DNA of 6,262 bases from Syntrophomonas sp. UBA4807 (GTDB lineage: Bacteria; Bacillota; Syntrophomonadia; Syntrophomonadales; Syntrophomonadaceae), in NCBI GenBank assembly GCA_002402575.1, contig DHGD01000067.1:1-6262 (forward strand). The letters are read 5' to 3'. Shown here one piece after another: positions 5,681-6,262 of the stretch (within the stretch, counting starts at the first letter, position 1; each line of letters starts with the position of its first letter). The notes under the pieces were generated by a model. The model searched no databases. It was not told the origin of the DNA and saw only the letters and a program-made list of their open reading frames with translations. A program made the position numbers and the translations under genes.

Positions 5681-5715
5681 AATAAAAAAGGAACGTCCTT
5701 TAAGGACGCTCCTTT
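5681..5715 (-). terminator. Rho-independent terminator of the coat gene pair
   Basis: On the minus strand the arms at 5702-5715 and 5687-5700 pair over about 12-14 bp (AAAGGAGCGTCC with GGACGTTCCTTT), with one G-U wobble and a tiny loop. The transcript then runs into TTTTTTATT. The plus-strand version has an A-C mismatch and no T-run, so it works in one direction only. It ends 18 bp after the coat F gene and upstream of the ABC operon promoter, separating the two units. Confidence 0.9.
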
Positions 5716-5733
5716 GCTCTAAATTAAATGCAT

Positions 5734-5991
5734 TTAGGAAGAAACTTGGGACTTTACGGTCTGAATGTCTTGGGAATCTACTTGTGCCGCAGGTTTGTAA
5801 AAACCCTTTTGCTCTGCCAACTGGAATAATTGATACTGAAATTGCTCATCACTGTTGCGAATCTGTTGAATGGTGGAACGAAGCTGCTGATTGGCGGTTT
5901 CGCTGATTACACCCGCATACTTGGTCAGGCTGGCGTTGGTCATGGCCAGAATGTCATTTACCATTTCTTTATCGGTCATGTGGTTATTCAT
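5734..5991 (-). CDS. Coat F-domain spore coat protein, small clostridial type
   Basis: Small protein of 85 aa matching the spore coat F domain (CotF-like, ferritin-like helical fold). It has the recurring wording of clostridial members: MTDKEMVNDILAMTNASLTKY at the N-terminus, then ISETANQQLR, IRNSDEQFQYQLFQLAEQKGFYKPAA, and a polar tail. Residues about 5-70 cover the domain. It is all helix, without signal peptide, membrane segment or cysteine, and is expected in the spore coat or inner spore compartments during sporulation. ATG at 5991 (reading left) follows a strong AAGGAGAG site; Met5 is an alternative start. It lies 12 bp after the related small gene upstream and ends just before a strong terminator, so the two form a dicistronic unit. 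Expression by a sporulation sigma factor is expected but not shown. Confidence 0.88.
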   Translation of the reverse strand: MNNHMTDKEMVNDILAMTNASLTKYAGVISETANQQLRSTIQQIRNSDEQFQYQLFQLAEQKGFYKPAAQVDSQDIQTVKSQVSS

Positions 5992-6003
5992 TTTATCTCT
6001 CCT

Positions 6004-6186
6004 TTATCCCAAAAATGACATTAGTTTTTGAGTGGTCTGGCTGCAGGATTTGGCAGCTTGCTGGAACATCTGCCTGCACTGCGGGTCCTGGGCCTGTTCG
6101 GCATAGAAATTCAATTTCTTTTCCTCATTTTTGTGCGCGCCGATAAGGTGACGCAGGTTTTGCAGTTCCATCTGGTTTAAGTTCAT
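6004..6186 (-). CDS. 60-aa coat-associated small helical protein
   Basis: Very short protein that, from memory, resembles small clostridial proteins often encoded just before coat F genes and usually left hypothetical. Residues 1-33 read as a helix with LRHLIGAHKNEEKKLNFYAEQA, where His13, His18 and Glu21/Glu22 are spaced as in a ferritin-like half-bundle. Residues 34-60 form a second helix from DPQCRQMF to the terminal LMSFLG. Two cysteines, Cys37 and Cys48, could cross-link in a coat. There is no signal peptide or membrane segment. ATG at 6186 (reading left) follows AAGGAG with about eight bases of spacing. It precedes the coat F gene by 12 bp and is almost certainly co-transcribed with it. 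Assignment to the coat rests on this context and the resemblance. Confidence 0.75.
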   Translation of the reverse strand: MNLNQMELQNLRHLIGAHKNEEKKLNFYAEQAQDPQCRQMFQQAAKSCSQTTQKLMSFLG

Positions 6187-6262
6187 ATTAAGGCTCCTTT
6201 CTTAGATTTATTGGTTACCCAGTATAATTTTGCGCAAGGCTTGAGACGATTATTCTTTTCCA
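6187..6262 (-). promoter_or_regulatory. Upstream region of the coat gene pair, with a weak -10-like box
   Basis: On the minus strand, TATACT (complement of 6221-6226) resembles a -10 element, and a TTGCGCAA palindrome lies a few bases upstream of it (complement of 6230-6237). No good -35 sits at the right distance for sigma-A, and I cannot match a sporulation sigma-E, -G or -K consensus with confidence. The window ends too soon to judge further. Confidence 0.25.

Noticed and set aside
5687..5715. Bidirectional terminator
   Set aside because: On the plus strand the stem has an A-C mismatch and no T-run follows, so only minus-strand termination is supported.
5611..5733. Riboswitch (TPP, SAM, cobalamin or molybdenum cofactor) before the ABC importer
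   Set aside because: The gap between the promoter and the start codon is too short, and none of the conserved boxes of those riboswitches is visible.
1..6262. CRISPR array, tRNA, rRNA or intact insertion sequence
   Set aside because: No regularly spaced repeats, cloverleaf, rRNA-like blocks or transposase-like protein were seen on either strand.

Overview
This window looks like chromosomal DNA of an endospore-forming Firmicute, most likely a Clostridia/Peptococcaceae-type anaerobe. The reasons are strong AGGAG-type ribosome binding sites, several lipoprotein signal peptides, a coat F-domain spore protein, and a CD1871A-type CXXC mini-protein next to a polyferredoxin, a combination I know mainly from anaerobic clostridia. 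The genus is inference.

Layout. Positions 1-433 hold no convincing protein gene. They contain a perfect 9-bp hairpin and a stretch that vaguely resembles domain I of a group II intron. Positions 434-3140 (+ strand) carry five genes: an unrecognised 85-aa protein, a thioredoxin-like lipoprotein (TlpA/ResA type), a 43-aa CXXC membrane mini-protein, a membrane polyferredoxin of the NapH/Fer4_5 type, and a LolA-like lipoprotein. The mini-protein gene is short enough to be missed by ordinary length cutoffs and overlaps the start of the polyferredoxin gene. Positions 3207-5610 (- strand) are a compact NitT/TauT-type ABC importer operon in the order binding lipoprotein, permease, ATPase, with 4-bp and 16-bp overlaps. 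It has its own likely promoter, with an inverted repeat over it. Positions 5734-6186 (- strand) are two small spore-coat-type genes ending in a clear rho-independent terminator that insulates them from the ABC operon.

How the genes may work together. The thioredoxin-like lipoprotein, CXXC mini-protein and polyferredoxin are plausibly one membrane thiol/electron-transfer module. The polyferredoxin could carry electrons from a cytoplasmic donor through the membrane, and the CXXC mini-protein could relay them to the extracytoplasmic CXXC lipoprotein. The LolA-like lipoprotein downstream has exactly two cysteines besides its lipid-attachment cysteine, so it could be a client. This is inference; I know of no established function for the mini-protein family. 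The ABC importer's substrate cannot be read from the sequence. The two coat genes are a typical sporulation pair.
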